This document shows positions 17,594 through 27,224 of a stretch of 64,000 nucleotides of DNA, piece after piece. Below the pieces are notes generated by a model, which made no database searches, was not told where the DNA came from, and saw only the letters and a program-made list of their open reading frames with translations. The translations under genes were made by a program, and so were the position numbers. Position 1 is the first letter of the stretch, and every line of letters begins with the position of its first letter. The DNA is from Cyanobacteriota bacterium (GTDB lineage: Bacteria; Cyanobacteriota; Vampirovibrionia; Vampirovibrionales; Vampirovibrionaceae), in contig JAIEMW010000001.1 of assembly GCA_019751815.1 (NCBI GenBank), positions 442,197 to 506,196 of the forward strand, written 5' to 3'.

Positions 17594-18154
17594 CTAAGTA
17601 TTAGGTTGAGTTGTATCTGGTTGAATTTGAATCAGGACAGCGCCCATTTCTACCATTTGGCCGTTTTGACAGCGAATCTCTTTGACAACCCCGGCAGTGG
17701 CTGCGTTGAGTGTCATTTCCATCTTCATCGATTCCATAATCAAGAGCGTCTGACCTGCTGAGACATTATCTCCAATCGCAGCCTTGATTTGAAGGATGGT
17801 CCCTGGCATGGGCGCTTTGATATCGGGGCTATTACTGGCAGATTTTGCAGCGCTATCACGTCGAGCTGATTTGGATTTTTTTGCGTTCGGATCGGTAACC
17901 ACCACGCTGTGTGTGGCGCCTTGAAACCAAACATCCCAGCGGTTTTCTTGGGCATCTCTTAAACAAGCAAAAACCCGTTCTTGCTTCCCGTCTGCGTCAA
18001 TCAATAAGCCTTCATGGCCTCCCAAAGCAACATAGTGGGCTGTCCCGTTGGGGAGGAATGGGGGCTTATTTGATAATTTGACAGTGATTTCTGGGGCCCC
18101 ATTGACTGAGACGTGCAGACTGGCCTGAGAGGTCGCCTTGTAAGCAGAACTCAT
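17594..18154 (-). CDS. Biotin carrier subunit of acyl-CoA (methylcrotonyl-CoA) carboxylase
   Basis: A 186-residue protein whose last 75 residues are a biotinyl domain: APMPGTILQIKAAIGD near 115, then the biotinylation motif MESMKMEM near 143. Residues 10-90 are strand-rich and resemble the C-terminal part of the BT domain found between biotin carboxylase and carrier domain in MccA/PccA. The gene overlaps the biotin carboxylase stop by 4 bases (ATGA) and has its own strong Shine-Dalgarno (GAAGGGAGG). The carboxylase alpha chain is therefore naturally split here rather than broken by a simple frameshift. Confidence 0.88.
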   Translation of the reverse strand: MSSAYKATSQASLHVSVNGAPEITVKLSNKPPFLPNGTAHYVALGGHEGLLIDADGKQERVFACLRDAQENRWDVWFQGATHSVVVTDPNAKKSKSARRDSAAKSASNSPDIKAPMPGTILQIKAAIGDNVSAGQTLLIMESMKMEMTLNAATAGVVKEIRCQNGQMVEMGAVLIQIQPDTTQPNT

Positions 18155-19734
18155 GAGGGCCTCCCTTCAGAACGGCTTGGAACGCTCGCCAGCGCCCGCC
18201 ATTCTCCGCCTTGGAGCCATGGATTATGGTCGTCCTGAGAGCCATCTTTAGAACGATCTGAGGATTGGGATTGCCCAGGTAATGATTGACTGCCCGAATT
18301 CTGAAGAGATGCAATCCCCGCGGCCAATGCGATTGCTTCAAGGTTCTGAGTGGCTTGGAGGGGAGCAAGTGTCTCTTCATCGAGAAAATGGGTATGAATA
18401 TTCCCGATAATAAACTGGGGGTGGTGTAAAATCTGTTGCAAAAAGTTGGCATTGTGGTTGACGCCCAGAATAACCGTGTTTTGTAGTGCCCATTGCATGG
18501 TACTCAGACACTCACCGCGTGTTTTTCCCCAGGTGATGAGTTTGGCCAGCATCGGGTCGTAGAAGATACTCACCTCAGTGCCTTCTCGAACACCACTGTC
18601 CATACGGATATTAGGCCCTTCGGGAGGACGGTAGACAACGATTTTACCGGTACTGGGCAAAAACTGGTTCTGGGGGTCTTCGGCGTACAGCCGGCATTCA
18701 ATCGCATGCCCGTCTTGTTGCAAGTCACTTTGAGTAAAGGGCAATGAACGGCCTTCGGCAATCAGCATCTGAAGCCGAACCAAGTCCATATGGGTGACCA
18801 TTTCAGTCACAGGGTGCTCCACTTGCAGGCGGGTATTTACTTCAAGAAAGTAAAAACCACCGTCTTGGCCCACGATAAATTCAACCGTGCCCGCATTGGT
18901 GTAGCCAATGGCTTTGGCAGCTTTCACTGCAGCGTCCCCCATCTTGGTTCTGAGCTCTGGGGTTAGGCAAGGGCTTGGGGATTCTTCGATAATCTTTTGA
19001 TGCCGGCGTTGTATCGAGCATTCACGTTCAAAGAGATGGACGGTGTTGCCTTGGGCATCCCCGAAAATCTGAAATTCCACGTGCCGGGGACGAACAATGT
19101 ACTTTTCGAGAAACACACGGGCATCCCCAAAGGCTTTTTGGGCTTCACGCGCTGCGGCCTCAAGTGCTGCCGCCAAATCACTGGGCTGATGTACCAGACG
19201 CATCCCTTTACCGCCCCCACCGGCAGCGGCTTTGACCAGAATGGGATAGCCAATTTTTTCGGCTTCTTTGGATAGAACATCCAATGGGGTGTTGCTATCC
19301 CCCGACCACCCAGGAACGACGGGGACTCCGGCTGTTTGCATCAGCGCTTTGGCCCTGATTTTGTCTCCCATCGCATCGATGGCCTCAGGACTCGGGCCGA
19401 TAAACACGATGCCAGAATCCTGACAGGCACGGGCAAAATCGGCGTTTTCTGAGAGGAAACCATACCCAGGGTGAACGGCATCAACGCCGTGTGCTTTTGC
19501 TGCTGCGAGAATTTTCTCCGTTTGAAGATAAGTCTCCGCACTGGTATTCCCCGGTAAATGAATTACTTCATTGGCGGCAACCACATGGGGCGCCGTGATA
19601 TCAATATCTGAACAGAGGGCGACAACAGTTTTCCCCATGGCCTGGAGTGTTTTGCCTATTCTGAGAGCAATCTCACCCCGGTTGGCAATCAGTACTTTTT
19701 GGATTGGCTGTTGTTCACTGCCTTTTTTAGCCAC
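18151..19734 (-). CDS. liuD: Biotin carboxylase subunit of acyl-CoA (methylcrotonyl-CoA) carboxylase
   Basis: An ATP-grasp biotin carboxylase. Motifs are KVLIANRGEIALRI at the N-terminus, HPGYGFLSENADFA near 80, the ATP loop AAAGGGGKGMR near 170, and FLEVNTRLQVEHPVTEM near 290. After the carboxylase core (to about residue 450) comes a low-complexity linker and a GGEWRAL segment like the start of the MccA BT domain. GTG 19734 is preferred (GGGAGG upstream; GTGGCTAA overlap with the hydratase stop); ATG 19767 and 19833 are in frame but lack a ribosome-binding site. Carboxylation of 3-methylcrotonyl-CoA is inferred from the flanking liuB, liuC and mvaB. Confidence 0.92.
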   Translation of the reverse strand: MAKKGSEQQPIQKVLIANRGEIALRIGKTLQAMGKTVVALCSDIDITAPHVVAANEVIHLPGNTSAETYLQTEKILAAAKAHGVDAVHPGYGFLSENADFARACQDSGIVFIGPSPEAIDAMGDKIRAKALMQTAGVPVVPGWSGDSNTPLDVLSKEAEKIGYPILVKAAAGGGGKGMRLVHQPSDLAAALEAAAREAQKAFGDARVFLEKYIVRPRHVEFQIFGDAQGNTVHLFERECSIQRRHQKIIEESPSPCLTPELRTKMGDAAVKAAKAIGYTNAGTVEFIVGQDGGFYFLEVNTRLQVEHPVTEMVTHMDLVRLQMLIAEGRSLPFTQSDLQQDGHAIECRLYAEDPQNQFLPSTGKIVVYRPPEGPNIRMDSGVREGTEVSIFYDPMLAKLITWGKTRGECLSTMQWALQNTVILGVNHNANFLQQILHHPQFIIGNIHTHFLDEETLAPLQATQNLEAIALAAGIASLQNSGSQSLPGQSQSSDRSKDGSQDDHNPWLQGGEWRALASVPSRSEGRPS

Positions 19735-20566
19735 GGACGCTGGGGCCTCCCGGTTTGTATCCTTCATAATCTTGAGTCCAAGCGGGAGGTCGCTTTTCCA
19801 TAAAGGCGCGAATCCCTTCTTGCCCCTCTTCACTCACGCGTCTTTCCGCAATTAATCGACTGGTGATTGTCTCTGCCGTCTCCCAATCAGCTCCCATCAC
19901 TTGTCGAATCATGGTTTTGCATTTAGAAACAGCCCCAGGTGCATTGGCAATCAGAAGATCCACAGTTTGATGAATCCAGTCATCCATCTCGTTGTCACTG
20001 CCAAGTACTTCACAGACCAGCCCAATCCGTCTGGCTTCGTTGCTATCAAAACGTTCAGCGGTTAAAAAATACCGACTGGCGTGGGCAGGTCCCATTTTTT
20101 CCAGAACAAACGGAGAGATTACAGCAGGGAGCAAGCCCAACTTCACCTCTGTCAATGCAAAAGTGGCGGTTTCAACACAGACAACCATATCGCAACAGGC
20201 CAGTAGCCCAACACCCCCGCCGTAGGCTGCCCCTTGTACTCGCCCAATAACAGGCTTTCTGCATTTTCGGACTGCCTGAAGCATCCGGGCCAGACCTCGG
20301 GCGTCTTCGATGTTTTCATCAAAGCTATAATCAATCATCTTCTTCATCCACTGAAGATCCGCACCGGCACAGAAAGATTTTCCTTTAGCCGCCAAAATCA
20401 CCGCTCTCACGTGCTCGTCCTGATCTAAATCATTAAAGGTACACGTCAACTCTTCAATAAATTGCTCATTAAAGGCGTTATGCAGCTGAGTCCGGTTTAA
20501 CCAGACAGTCGTAATCGGTCCATTTTTTTGAATATCCAGAAATTCAGGCTGCGTGATCGCGGTCAT
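19727..20566 (-). CDS. liuC: Enoyl-CoA hydratase, probable methylglutaconyl-CoA hydratase
   Basis: A 279-residue crotonase-fold enzyme with the first oxyanion-hole segment CAGADLQWMKKM near residue 66 and the second GAAYGGGVGLLACCD near 112. The GADLQWMKKM form is typical of 3-methylglutaconyl-CoA hydratases, which produce HMG-CoA in leucine breakdown, and the operon agrees. A short internal spacer follows the carboxyltransferase gene, and the 3' end overlaps the biotin carboxylase gene. Confidence 0.9.
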   Translation of the reverse strand: MTAITQPEFLDIQKNGPITTVWLNRTQLHNAFNEQFIEELTCTFNDLDQDEHVRAVILAAKGKSFCAGADLQWMKKMIDYSFDENIEDARGLARMLQAVRKCRKPVIGRVQGAAYGGGVGLLACCDMVVCVETATFALTEVKLGLLPAVISPFVLEKMGPAHASRYFLTAERFDSNEARRIGLVCEVLGSDNEMDDWIHQTVDLLIANAPGAVSKCKTMIRQVMGADWETAETITSRLIAERRVSEEGQEGIRAFMEKRPPAWTQDYEGYKPGGPSVRG

Positions 20567-20616
20567 CAGAGGGGTCCCCTAGCTGTTTAAAAAGTTGGTT
20601 AAAACGATAAATAAGA

Positions 20617-22227
20617 CTACATACGAAACACGCCGTGTTGCCGATTGGGCAGTGGGGCGTTTAGTGCGGCGGCAATGCCAAGACCTAGAACCATCCGTGT
20701 GTCCAGAGGATCGATAATGCCGTCATCCCAGAGTCTGGCTGTACTGTAATAGGCACTGCTTTCACGTGCATATTTTTCTAAAATCGGGTCTTTCAGTGCC
20801 TCTTCTTCTGCCGGTGTCATGGCTGTTTTGTTTTGAGCGGCCAGCTGATCCCGTTTTACGGTTAGCAAGACATTGGCAGCTTGCTCACCGCCCATCACGG
20901 AGATTTTGGCATTGGGCCACATCCACAATTGACGAGGGCTATAGGCTCTGCCGCACATCCCGTAATTACCCGCCCCATACGAGCCGCCAATAATCACTGT
21001 GAATTTCGGAACCGTTGTGTTGGAAACTGCTTGGACCATCTTAGCGCCGTCTTTGGCGATTCCGCCGCACTCAAACTGACGTCCGACCATAAAGCCAGTA
21101 ATATTCTGTAAAAACACAATGGGGATGCCGCGTTGATTGCACAGTTCGATAAAATGTGCTCCTTTAAGGGCACTTTCAGAAAATAAAACCCCGTTGTTGG
21201 CCAAAATACCCACCGGATATCCCCAGATTCGGGCAAATCCGCAGACCAAAGTAGTACCGTAGAGGGCCTTAAATTCGTGAAAGCGGCTCCCGTCCACAAT
21301 GCGGGCAATAATTTCGCGCACATCGTAGGGTTTTCGACTGTCCTTTTGAATAATGCCGTAAATTTCACTGGGATCGTAGGCCGGTTCTTCGACTGGATCT
21401 TGGTTGAGCGGCATTTTTTTTCGGTGATTCAGATTCTCCACAATATTGCGGGTAATTTCCAGGGCGTCTTGATCGTTGAGTGCATAGTGATCAGTCACCC
21501 CAGACGTTCGGCAGTGGACATCGGCCCCGCCCAGCTCTTCTGCGGTCACTTCTTCTCCGGTGGCGGCTTTCACCAGGGGCGGGCCGCCCAGAAAGATGGT
21601 TCCCTGGTTTTTGACAATCACGGTTTCATCACTCATTGCAGGGACATAGGCCCCGCCAGCTGTGCATGAACCCAACACCACAGCAATTTGTGGAATCTCT
21701 AAGGCCGACATCCGGGCCTGGTTGTAAAAAATGCGTCCAAAATGTTCTTTATCCGGGAAAACCTCGTCTTGTAGTGGTAAAAATGCCCCCCCAGAATCCA
21801 CCAGATAGACACAAGGCAGATGATTTTCCAGGGCAATTTCTTGGGCTCTTAAGTGCTTCTTCACAGTCAGTGGGTAATAAGTACCGCCTTTAACGGTGGC
21901 ATCATTGCCAATAATCAAGCATTCTTGGCCGTGAATCACGCCAATTCCGGTGACAACACCCGCAGAAGGGGCGTCATTGTCGTAAATATCCCAGGCAGCT
22001 AAACTGGAAAATTCCAGAAAGGGGGTGTTAGGGTCAACCAGTTCTTGAATCCTGTCTCGAACAACCAATTTTCCTCGTTGCGTATGTTTTTCAACGGCTT
22101 TAGGACCGCCTCCGCCTTGCACAACGGCTAAACGGTCGCGAAGAATCGCCACTTGTTCAGCCATATGGGCCTTGTTTTCAATAAATTGAGGGTCTGCGAC
22201 CTGAATTTCGGAATGGAGTGTATCCAT
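20617..22227 (-). CDS. liuB: Methylcrotonyl-CoA carboxylase carboxyltransferase subunit
   Basis: A 536-residue acyl-CoA carboxylase beta chain with N- and C-terminal crotonase-like carboxyltransferase halves. Visible segments include [20 protein letters not shown] near residue 35 (the MCC-type variant of the start), [20 protein letters not shown] near 137, [11 protein letters not shown] near 192 and the acyl-CoA loop [17 protein letters not shown] near 415. The length and start are characteristic of methylcrotonyl- rather than propionyl-CoA carboxylases. It is the first gene of the leucine-degradation operon; an isovaleryl-CoA dehydrogenase is not in the window. Confidence 0.94.
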   Translation of the reverse strand: MDTLHSEIQVADPQFIENKAHMAEQVAILRDRLAVVQGGGGPKAVEKHTQRGKLVVRDRIQELVDPNTPFLEFSSLAAWDIYDNDAPSAGVVTGIGVIHGQECLIIGNDATVKGGTYYPLTVKKHLRAQEIALENHLPCVYLVDSGGAFLPLQDEVFPDKEHFGRIFYNQARMSALEIPQIAVVLGSCTAGGAYVPAMSDETVIVKNQGTIFLGGPPLVKAATGEEVTAEELGGADVHCRTSGVTDHYALNDQDALEITRNIVENLNHRKKMPLNQDPVEEPAYDPSEIYGIIQKDSRKPYDVREIIARIVDGSRFHEFKALYGTTLVCGFARIWGYPVGILANNGVLFSESALKGAHFIELCNQRGIPIVFLQNITGFMVGRQFECGGIAKDGAKMVQAVSNTTVPKFTVIIGGSYGAGNYGMCGRAYSPRQLWMWPNAKISVMGGEQAANVLLTVKRDQLAAQNKTAMTPAEEEALKDPILEKYARESSAYYSTARLWDDGIIDPLDTRMVLGLGIAAALNAPLPNRQHGVFRM

Positions 22228-22284
22228 AGCGGAAAAATCTCTCTACCAAATGGGTGAGGGCATTATACCGCAAAACGCTTTATC

Positions 22285-23025
22285 TTACTGTAAGGCCTTT
22301 AGTGTCCGAGCCCAGGCGTCTTCAGCCGCTTGAGGATTAAAATCATTCCGTTGTTCGCAGAAAAACCCATGACCCACCCCAGGGTAGACCACAACCTCGT
22401 GTGGGATGTGATGGGCCTGCAATGCTGTTTGGATTTGCCGGACATCTTCTGGGGGAATCAGCGGGTCATTTTCACCAAATAAACACAGTATTTTACCCGG
22501 TATATTTTTTGTAAAACTCAAGACAGGCGGGCTTCCATCGGGTTGGGGTGAAGGAATACCGCCGCCATAAAAGCAGATGGTTTGTTTAATTTCCGGCAGT
22601 GTTGCTGTCAGATAAGCACATTGCCCGCCAAAGCAAAAGCCAATGCAGTGGATGTCTTGAAGGCCTTCTTCTCCTGCCTGTATAAGCTGGATGGTCTCAG
22701 CGATATCAGAAAGCAATTCTGTGGAGCGCACTTGGGCTTTGTGCTCTCGCCCTTCAATAATATCTTTTTCTTCGTAGCCTAAAGCCAGAACGGGTGCCGA
22801 ACGGTAGTAATAATGGGGGGCATAGGCTGCAAAGCCTTCGGCGGCCAGACGCTGACAAACGTTTTGAATATGGCTGTTCACCCCGAAAATTTCCATCAGA
22901 ACGATGACGGCTTTGATCGCTTTCTTGTCAGTGGGGTTCTGGGGGCGTGTTTTAGGTGGCACATAAAACACCGGCATGCCCGATGCTGTGGTGAGCCAAC
23001 TGGATTGGGCTTTGAGGGGACTCAT
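22285..23025 (-). CDS. Dienelactone hydrolase family protein
   Basis: A 246-residue alpha/beta hydrolase. The DLH-type triad is visible: Cys in GFCFGGQCA near residue 124, Asp in GENDPLIP near 187, and His in GVGHGFF near 218. The N-terminal VIVLMEIFGVNSHIQNVC segment is also typical. Substrates of such hydrolases vary widely, so none is assigned. It lies 57 bases upstream of liuB on the same strand and might share its transcript. Confidence 0.88.
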   Translation of the reverse strand: MSPLKAQSSWLTTASGMPVFYVPPKTRPQNPTDKKAIKAVIVLMEIFGVNSHIQNVCQRLAAEGFAAYAPHYYYRSAPVLALGYEEKDIIEGREHKAQVRSTELLSDIAETIQLIQAGEEGLQDIHCIGFCFGGQCAYLTATLPEIKQTICFYGGGIPSPQPDGSPPVLSFTKNIPGKILCLFGENDPLIPPEDVRQIQTALQAHHIPHEVVVYPGVGHGFFCEQRNDFNPQAAEDAWARTLKALQ

Positions 23026-23176
23026 AAAACCGTATTTCTCGTAAACAATTGTAAGAAATGTCAGAAAAGGGAGGACAGAATGCTGCCAATGCTAGCACGC
23101 TGCTTACACTCTGGAAAAGGTCAGAGTTTAGAGAGTTCTTGAGAATATTAAGAGAATTGGGACGGTGGAAAAAAAT

Positions 23177-23440
23177 ATGCAAAAAACCAGCATGAACTTA
23201 TATCAGACATTGAATCATCACCCATTAAAACCCCAGGCCTTTGCCATGCCCGTTACTTCCCTGCTTGGGTTTGTTCGCGGGATGGTGGTCTCCATCTGGA
23301 TGTCGTTTTGGATTGTCTTTCTGTTGATGAGTTTATTTGCGCTTACGTCAATGGCCACTGCAATGGTCACCATTGTCCCCGGCCATTCTCTATTTCATGT
23401 CATCCCAGTCATGCCAGAAACCGGGGCAAGCCTGGGTTAA
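23177..23440 (+). CDS. Small membrane protein
   Basis: About 87 residues from ATG 23177 (GGTGG a few bases upstream; GTG 23165 is also in frame). One long hydrophobic region spans about residues 33-62 (GMVVSIWMSFWIVFLLMSLF..), enough for one or two TM helices, with short polar ends. No family is recognised. The codon use looks genic, but support is only the clean hydrophobic design. Confidence 0.45.
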   Translation: MQKTSMNLYQTLNHHPLKPQAFAMPVTSLLGFVRGMVVSIWMSFWIVFLLMSLFALTSMATAMVTIVPGHSLFHVIPVMPETGASLG

Positions 23441-23513
23441 TATTCTTGTATAACCTGTTTGAATGAAGTAACGCTATTGTTTGTGACGGGCTTTGGGGTA
23501 CAATGGCTCGGTT

Positions 23514-24560
23514 ATGGAATCAAGCAGACAGCCTTTATTTAATCCTTCCCGGGTGGATCACCGTACAGTGGTTGTGATAGATACCGAAACCACGGGTCTG
23601 GATCACAAAACAGAGCAGCTGATTGAAGTGGCTGCGGTTCGCCTGGATGATGGTGAGATTACCGAGAAATATACCTCTCTGGTCAAACCCACCGTCCCCA
23701 TTCGTCGTTCTAGCTTTGAAATTCATCATATTTCTGAAGAAATGGTGGCAGATGCCCCGTCGATCGAGACCGTCTTGCCAGAATTTTTGGCGTTTATTGG
23801 CGATCGTCCCATTGTGGCTCACAACGCATTGTTTGATTACAGTTTTGTTAATGAGGCCTGCAAAAAGCATTTAGAAACCCGCTTCCGCAATGATCGTATT
23901 GATACGCTCGATATGTACCGCTGCGTGTTTCCAGAAGAGGTGTCTCACGGCCTAAGCTCATTGCTGGCCCGATTTGGAATGGAATCTCACGTAGAGCACC
24001 GGGCTCTGGATGATGCCGAATGTCTGGCTCGGGTGTATCCAAAGCTGAGAGAGTTATATGAGCAACGGTTTGTCTGGCAGATGGACCAGTTGAAGAACAT
24101 CCCTTACCTCATGGAACGCTATCTGCGTTTGCAAAAGACGGTCCATATGCTACAAGCCGAAATGGGCGATCTCAAGGAGATCTTTAAGTTCTATTTTCAA
24201 GAAGGCGGCCGCTCTGTCACCAGTTCTCAAGGAGATGTGATGGTTTCAACCATGCGCAGAAGCTATGAGTATGATGATGCTTTGGTGTGGCCCATTATTT
24301 TTGATTCTGGGATGGTGGAAAAGGCCGCAAAGTTAACACCACGCTATTTGGATAAAATGATCGACAAGAAAATGCTCGATCCCGATCTCACGGACCGCCT
24401 GAAAGAAGCGCGAACCCGGATGGTGGAGAGTAAAGGGATTAACTTTATTAAGCCCGTACCTGCTGCTGAAGAAATTGTAGCTGTGCAAGAAGGCCCTCAA
24501 GAAGGATCTCAAGAAGGATCTTCGGCAGCGCAAGAAGAACCTTCTGCAGAAGCGGTTTAG
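23514..24560 (+). CDS. DEDD 3'-5' exonuclease (DnaQ/epsilon-like) with extra C-terminal region
   Basis: The start is ATG 23514, giving about 348 residues. Residues 15-185 form an RNase T/DnaQ exonuclease domain: ExoI VVVIDTETTGLD, ExoII IVAHNALFDYSFV near 100 and ExoIII HRALDDAECLARVY near 162 hold the acidic metal ligands and the His. The remaining helical region is not found in the simple epsilon subunit and ends in a QEGP/QEGS repeat. A TACAAT element at 23499-23504 lies so close to the ATG that the transcript could be leaderless. A role in DNA repair or proofreading is plausible but not shown. Confidence 0.82.
   Translation: MESSRQPLFNPSRVDHRTVVVIDTETTGLDHKTEQLIEVAAVRLDDGEITEKYTSLVKPTVPIRRSSFEIHHISEEMVADAPSIETVLPEFLAFIGDRPIVAHNALFDYSFVNEACKKHLETRFRNDRIDTLDMYRCVFPEEVSHGLSSLLARFGMESHVEHRALDDAECLARVYPKLRELYEQRFVWQMDQLKNIPYLMERYLRLQKTVHMLQAEMGDLKEIFKFYFQEGGRSVTSSQGDVMVSTMRRSYEYDDALVWPIIFDSGMVEKAAKLTPRYLDKMIDKKMLDPDLTDRLKEARTRMVESKGINFIKPVPAAEEIVAVQEGPQEGSQEGSSAAQEEPSAEAV
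24486..24521 (+). repeat. In-frame 12-bp tandem repeat
   Basis: Three copies of CAAGAAGGATCT (first copy with two changes) encode QEGP-QEGS-QEGS in the C-terminal tail of the exonuclease. Copy changes would keep the reading frame. Confidence 0.8.
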
Positions 24561-24587
24561 CCCTTAATCTGGTAACAGCTTAAGCTG

Positions 24588-24983
24588 CTAGCGAAGCCTA
24601 CTGAGTATTTTCTGCTTCATCTGCTCAGGCTCGTCGCTAAGGGCTTCATTGGGACTGTAGACAGACATGGGAACGCCCCCTCTAATCCAATAAATCTGAG
24701 GTATATCCCCGCGGGGAATCTCTAGACCAAAACGAGAGGCCTGTTTGGGGGCTTGCGATTTGTCGACATCAATCACAGTGAGAGAAAGCTGCTTTTCGGT
24801 TGCAATGGCTTGAACAATCGGGGTGATGACCTGTGAAGACGCAGACCAGTCTGCGCTAAACAAGACGAGTTGACCCGGCTGGTTTCCATTTGCGGCATGA
24901 ACGCTGCTGAAAAAAGCCATAAATACAGCGCTTAGCATCAGAACGCTGTTGAATATCATCTGTTTTGTCGAAGGGGCTTTCAT
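24588..24983 (-). CDS. Thioredoxin-like secreted protein lacking the CxxC motif
   Basis: About 131 residues from ATG 24983 (a GTG at 25022 is in frame but lacks a ribosome-binding site). A signal peptide is clear (IFNSVLMLSAVFMAFFSSVHA). The mature protein has a thioredoxin layout: LVLFSADWSASSQVITPIV, a LTVIDVDK strand, a cis-Pro-like IPQIYWIRGG and a C-terminal helix. The usual WCxxC is replaced by WSASSQ, so it should not be redox-active. It follows the peptide-binding lipoprotein gene by about 70 bases. Confidence 0.68.
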   Translation of the reverse strand: MKAPSTKQMIFNSVLMLSAVFMAFFSSVHAANGNQPGQLVLFSADWSASSQVITPIVQAIATEKQLSLTVIDVDKSQAPKQASRFGLEIPRGDIPQIYWIRGGVPMSVYSPNEALSDEPEQMKQKILSRLR

Positions 24984-25052
24984 CACAGGGATTAGGACGT
25001 CTTTCGTGAGATTTGGTTCCACCGGGAACTTGCTTACTTGCTGACAGTTTTA

Positions 25053-26990
25053 CTATAAGGGATTCGATTTTTCACCCGCATCAGCTTTTTGGGCCCCTTT
25101 AATCCAAACTTCTTCCATATTATGCCAGGCCCCTAATGGCAGTGGATTGGCATTTTGGATACGGCTTTGGACTGCTAGCAAGGAGAGGGGGGAATAGAGA
25201 TAAATAAACGGGGCTTGTTCGTAGACCAGGCGCTGATACGCGTCGTAAATAACACGGCGTTTGTCCATGCCAAAGGTTTGTGCGCCTTTTTCAAAGATAT
25301 CATCGAGTTCTAATTCCCAGGGGAAACGGTCAGCCAGGTTCACCGGGCCGTTGCCTTTGACTTCTCGCTGATTGAACATATGAATGGCCCCGTCACTGCG
25401 CCAGACGTTGGCACCGTCATGCGGTTCCAGAGGGCTACCGCCGCCCAGTCCAAGAATAATCGCTTCCCAGTCCTTGGTTTCGTTTAGTTTCCCCACCAGG
25501 ACGTTAAAATCCACTGGTTTAAAGTTCACTTTAATGCCCAGCTCTGCCAAATCCTGCTTGATATTGACGCCGGTATTTTCTCGCTGATCATTACCGGTGT
25601 TGGTGAGCAGCGTAAATTCAACGTGGTGGCCTTGTCCGTCGATTAATTCGTTGTTCTCATTCCAGACAAAGCCCGCTTTTTCAAGTAAGGCTCTTGCCTG
25701 GCTGAGATCGCGGGGATGGCCTTTGGCAAGTTGTTGATTAATGAAAGGGGATGCTGCGGTTTCTGCTGTGAATAGAGGCGCACCAATGCCTTTGAGGATA
25801 TTGCTGACCATATCATCCCGGTTAATTGCCCAATCAATGGCGCGACGGAAGTGGGTGTTGGTAAACCACTTGGATTTGACCGGATCGACATAGGCCTTTC
25901 CCGTATCTGGGTTTTTTCGGGTATTGAGGTTAAAGGTTAAGAACGTAGTACTGGGTGAAGGCCCCAGATTGTACAGGGTAAACTCCGGTTTTTTCAGTTC
26001 ACGAACATGGGCTAAAAATTGCGCCGGAACGGCATAACTGTCGAGTTTCCCCTGCTCAAACAGTAATTCTAATGTGTTCATATTATTCACAAAGGTGAGG
26101 GAGTAGGCATCTAAATAGGGCAAGGGTTGACGGTTTTTATCCACCATAAAAAAGCGAGGGTTGCGTTTGTACAACACCTTTTGCTCACTGGGATCGTATT
26201 TGGATAAAATCCACATCCCACTGGAGACGAAATGCTCCGGATTTTTAGCGGCTTCACTGGTTCCCCAGGCAGCGCTAAAGGCTTTATCCCCACCCGCTTT
26301 GATGATGGGGCCAAAGACGTGTGCTGGGGCGATCGGGTATCCCAGTCTTCTCAAAAAAGGTGCAAAGGGTTTGGCGGTTTTAAACTCAATGGTGAGTGGG
26401 TCCAGCTTGCGAATTTCCGGGAAATGACCCGCGACCAGAGTGTTGTCTCTGGAACTGGGATTACCCATCCCGTTTTTGTTGATCACATTCCAGGTAAACA
26501 ATACATCGTCTGCTGTGAGTGGTTTTCCGTCAGACCAAGTGAGGCCTTTGCGAAGGGTCACGGTGTAGACGGTGTTGTCTGGGTTAATTTGTATGGATTT
26601 TGCCAGATAGGGGACCACTTCGCCTGAGGTGGGGTCTGTGTCTACCAGACCGGACACCATCATTCCGCCGACAGTTGATGAGGTTCCGTCGTAAGCTGCC
26701 CAAGGATTGAATGTTTTAGGGCCTTCCCCAATGCTGCCGTCGTAAAACGTCCCGCCGTACTGACCCACGGCGCCTCGGGCTTCTCGGTATTCCACCCCGT
26801 TTAGTTCAACAGTTTGGAATTCTGCCCCGGGTTTGGCCTCAACTTTGAGAATGCTGTGACCAGAGGTTTGCTCTAGAGCACCCTTTTTGGGCGGAGCACA
26901 GCTTGATAAAAGCAAGCAAAGAACAGCGCAGAGCGACAGTTTGCAGAAGAGCTTACTGAAGATAATGAAGGGGATTCGATCAGTGTGCAT
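25053..26990 (-). CDS. Peptide/nickel ABC transporter substrate-binding lipoprotein
   Basis: About 645 residues with a lipoprotein signal (lipobox LLSSC near residue 32) and a family-5 extracellular solute-binding domain. Typical patterns are YTVTLRKGLTWSDGKPLTADDVLFTW near residues 140-165, LRRLGYPIAPAHVF near 220, and FRRAIDWAINRDDMV near 390. Such proteins deliver oligopeptides to Opp/Dpp permeases; no permease or ATPase genes are adjacent, so it is an orphan here. It is slightly longer than DppA/OppA (about 540 residues). Confidence 0.9.
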   Translation of the reverse strand: MHTDRIPFIIFSKLFCKLSLCAVLCLLLSSCAPPKKGALEQTSGHSILKVEAKPGAEFQTVELNGVEYREARGAVGQYGGTFYDGSIGEGPKTFNPWAAYDGTSSTVGGMMVSGLVDTDPTSGEVVPYLAKSIQINPDNTVYTVTLRKGLTWSDGKPLTADDVLFTWNVINKNGMGNPSSRDNTLVAGHFPEIRKLDPLTIEFKTAKPFAPFLRRLGYPIAPAHVFGPIIKAGGDKAFSAAWGTSEAAKNPEHFVSSGMWILSKYDPSEQKVLYKRNPRFFMVDKNRQPLPYLDAYSLTFVNNMNTLELLFEQGKLDSYAVPAQFLAHVRELKKPEFTLYNLGPSPSTTFLTFNLNTRKNPDTGKAYVDPVKSKWFTNTHFRRAIDWAINRDDMVSNILKGIGAPLFTAETAASPFINQQLAKGHPRDLSQARALLEKAGFVWNENNELIDGQGHHVEFTLLTNTGNDQRENTGVNIKQDLAELGIKVNFKPVDFNVLVGKLNETKDWEAIILGLGGGSPLEPHDGANVWRSDGAIHMFNQREVKGNGPVNLADRFPWELELDDIFEKGAQTFGMDKRRVIYDAYQRLVYEQAPFIYLYSPLSLLAVQSRIQNANPLPLGAWHNMEEVWIKGAQKADAGEKSNPL

Positions 26991-27224
26991 CACAGCATAA
27001 GGCCTCTATCAGTAGACACGCATCATCATAGCAAAAACATTAACCACCTGGACGATGCGAGTGCCCCTGATCACCCGCGAAAATAGAGTTATATCGAAAT
27101 GCATCAAAAAGCTGATGCAAAGGCACTGTTTGCTTGCTGCCATTGGGTGCCGATAGTCAATCAGGGATAGTCGCAGGACATATTTCTTCTGGGTGTGGAT
27201 ACTATAGATTGAGAGGTTATGACA

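Noticed and set aside
18151..18154. Frameshift artefact between biotin carboxylase and carrier
   Set aside because: The downstream ORF has a strong Shine-Dalgarno and ATGA overlap, and both ends fit domain boundaries, so a natural split is more likely.
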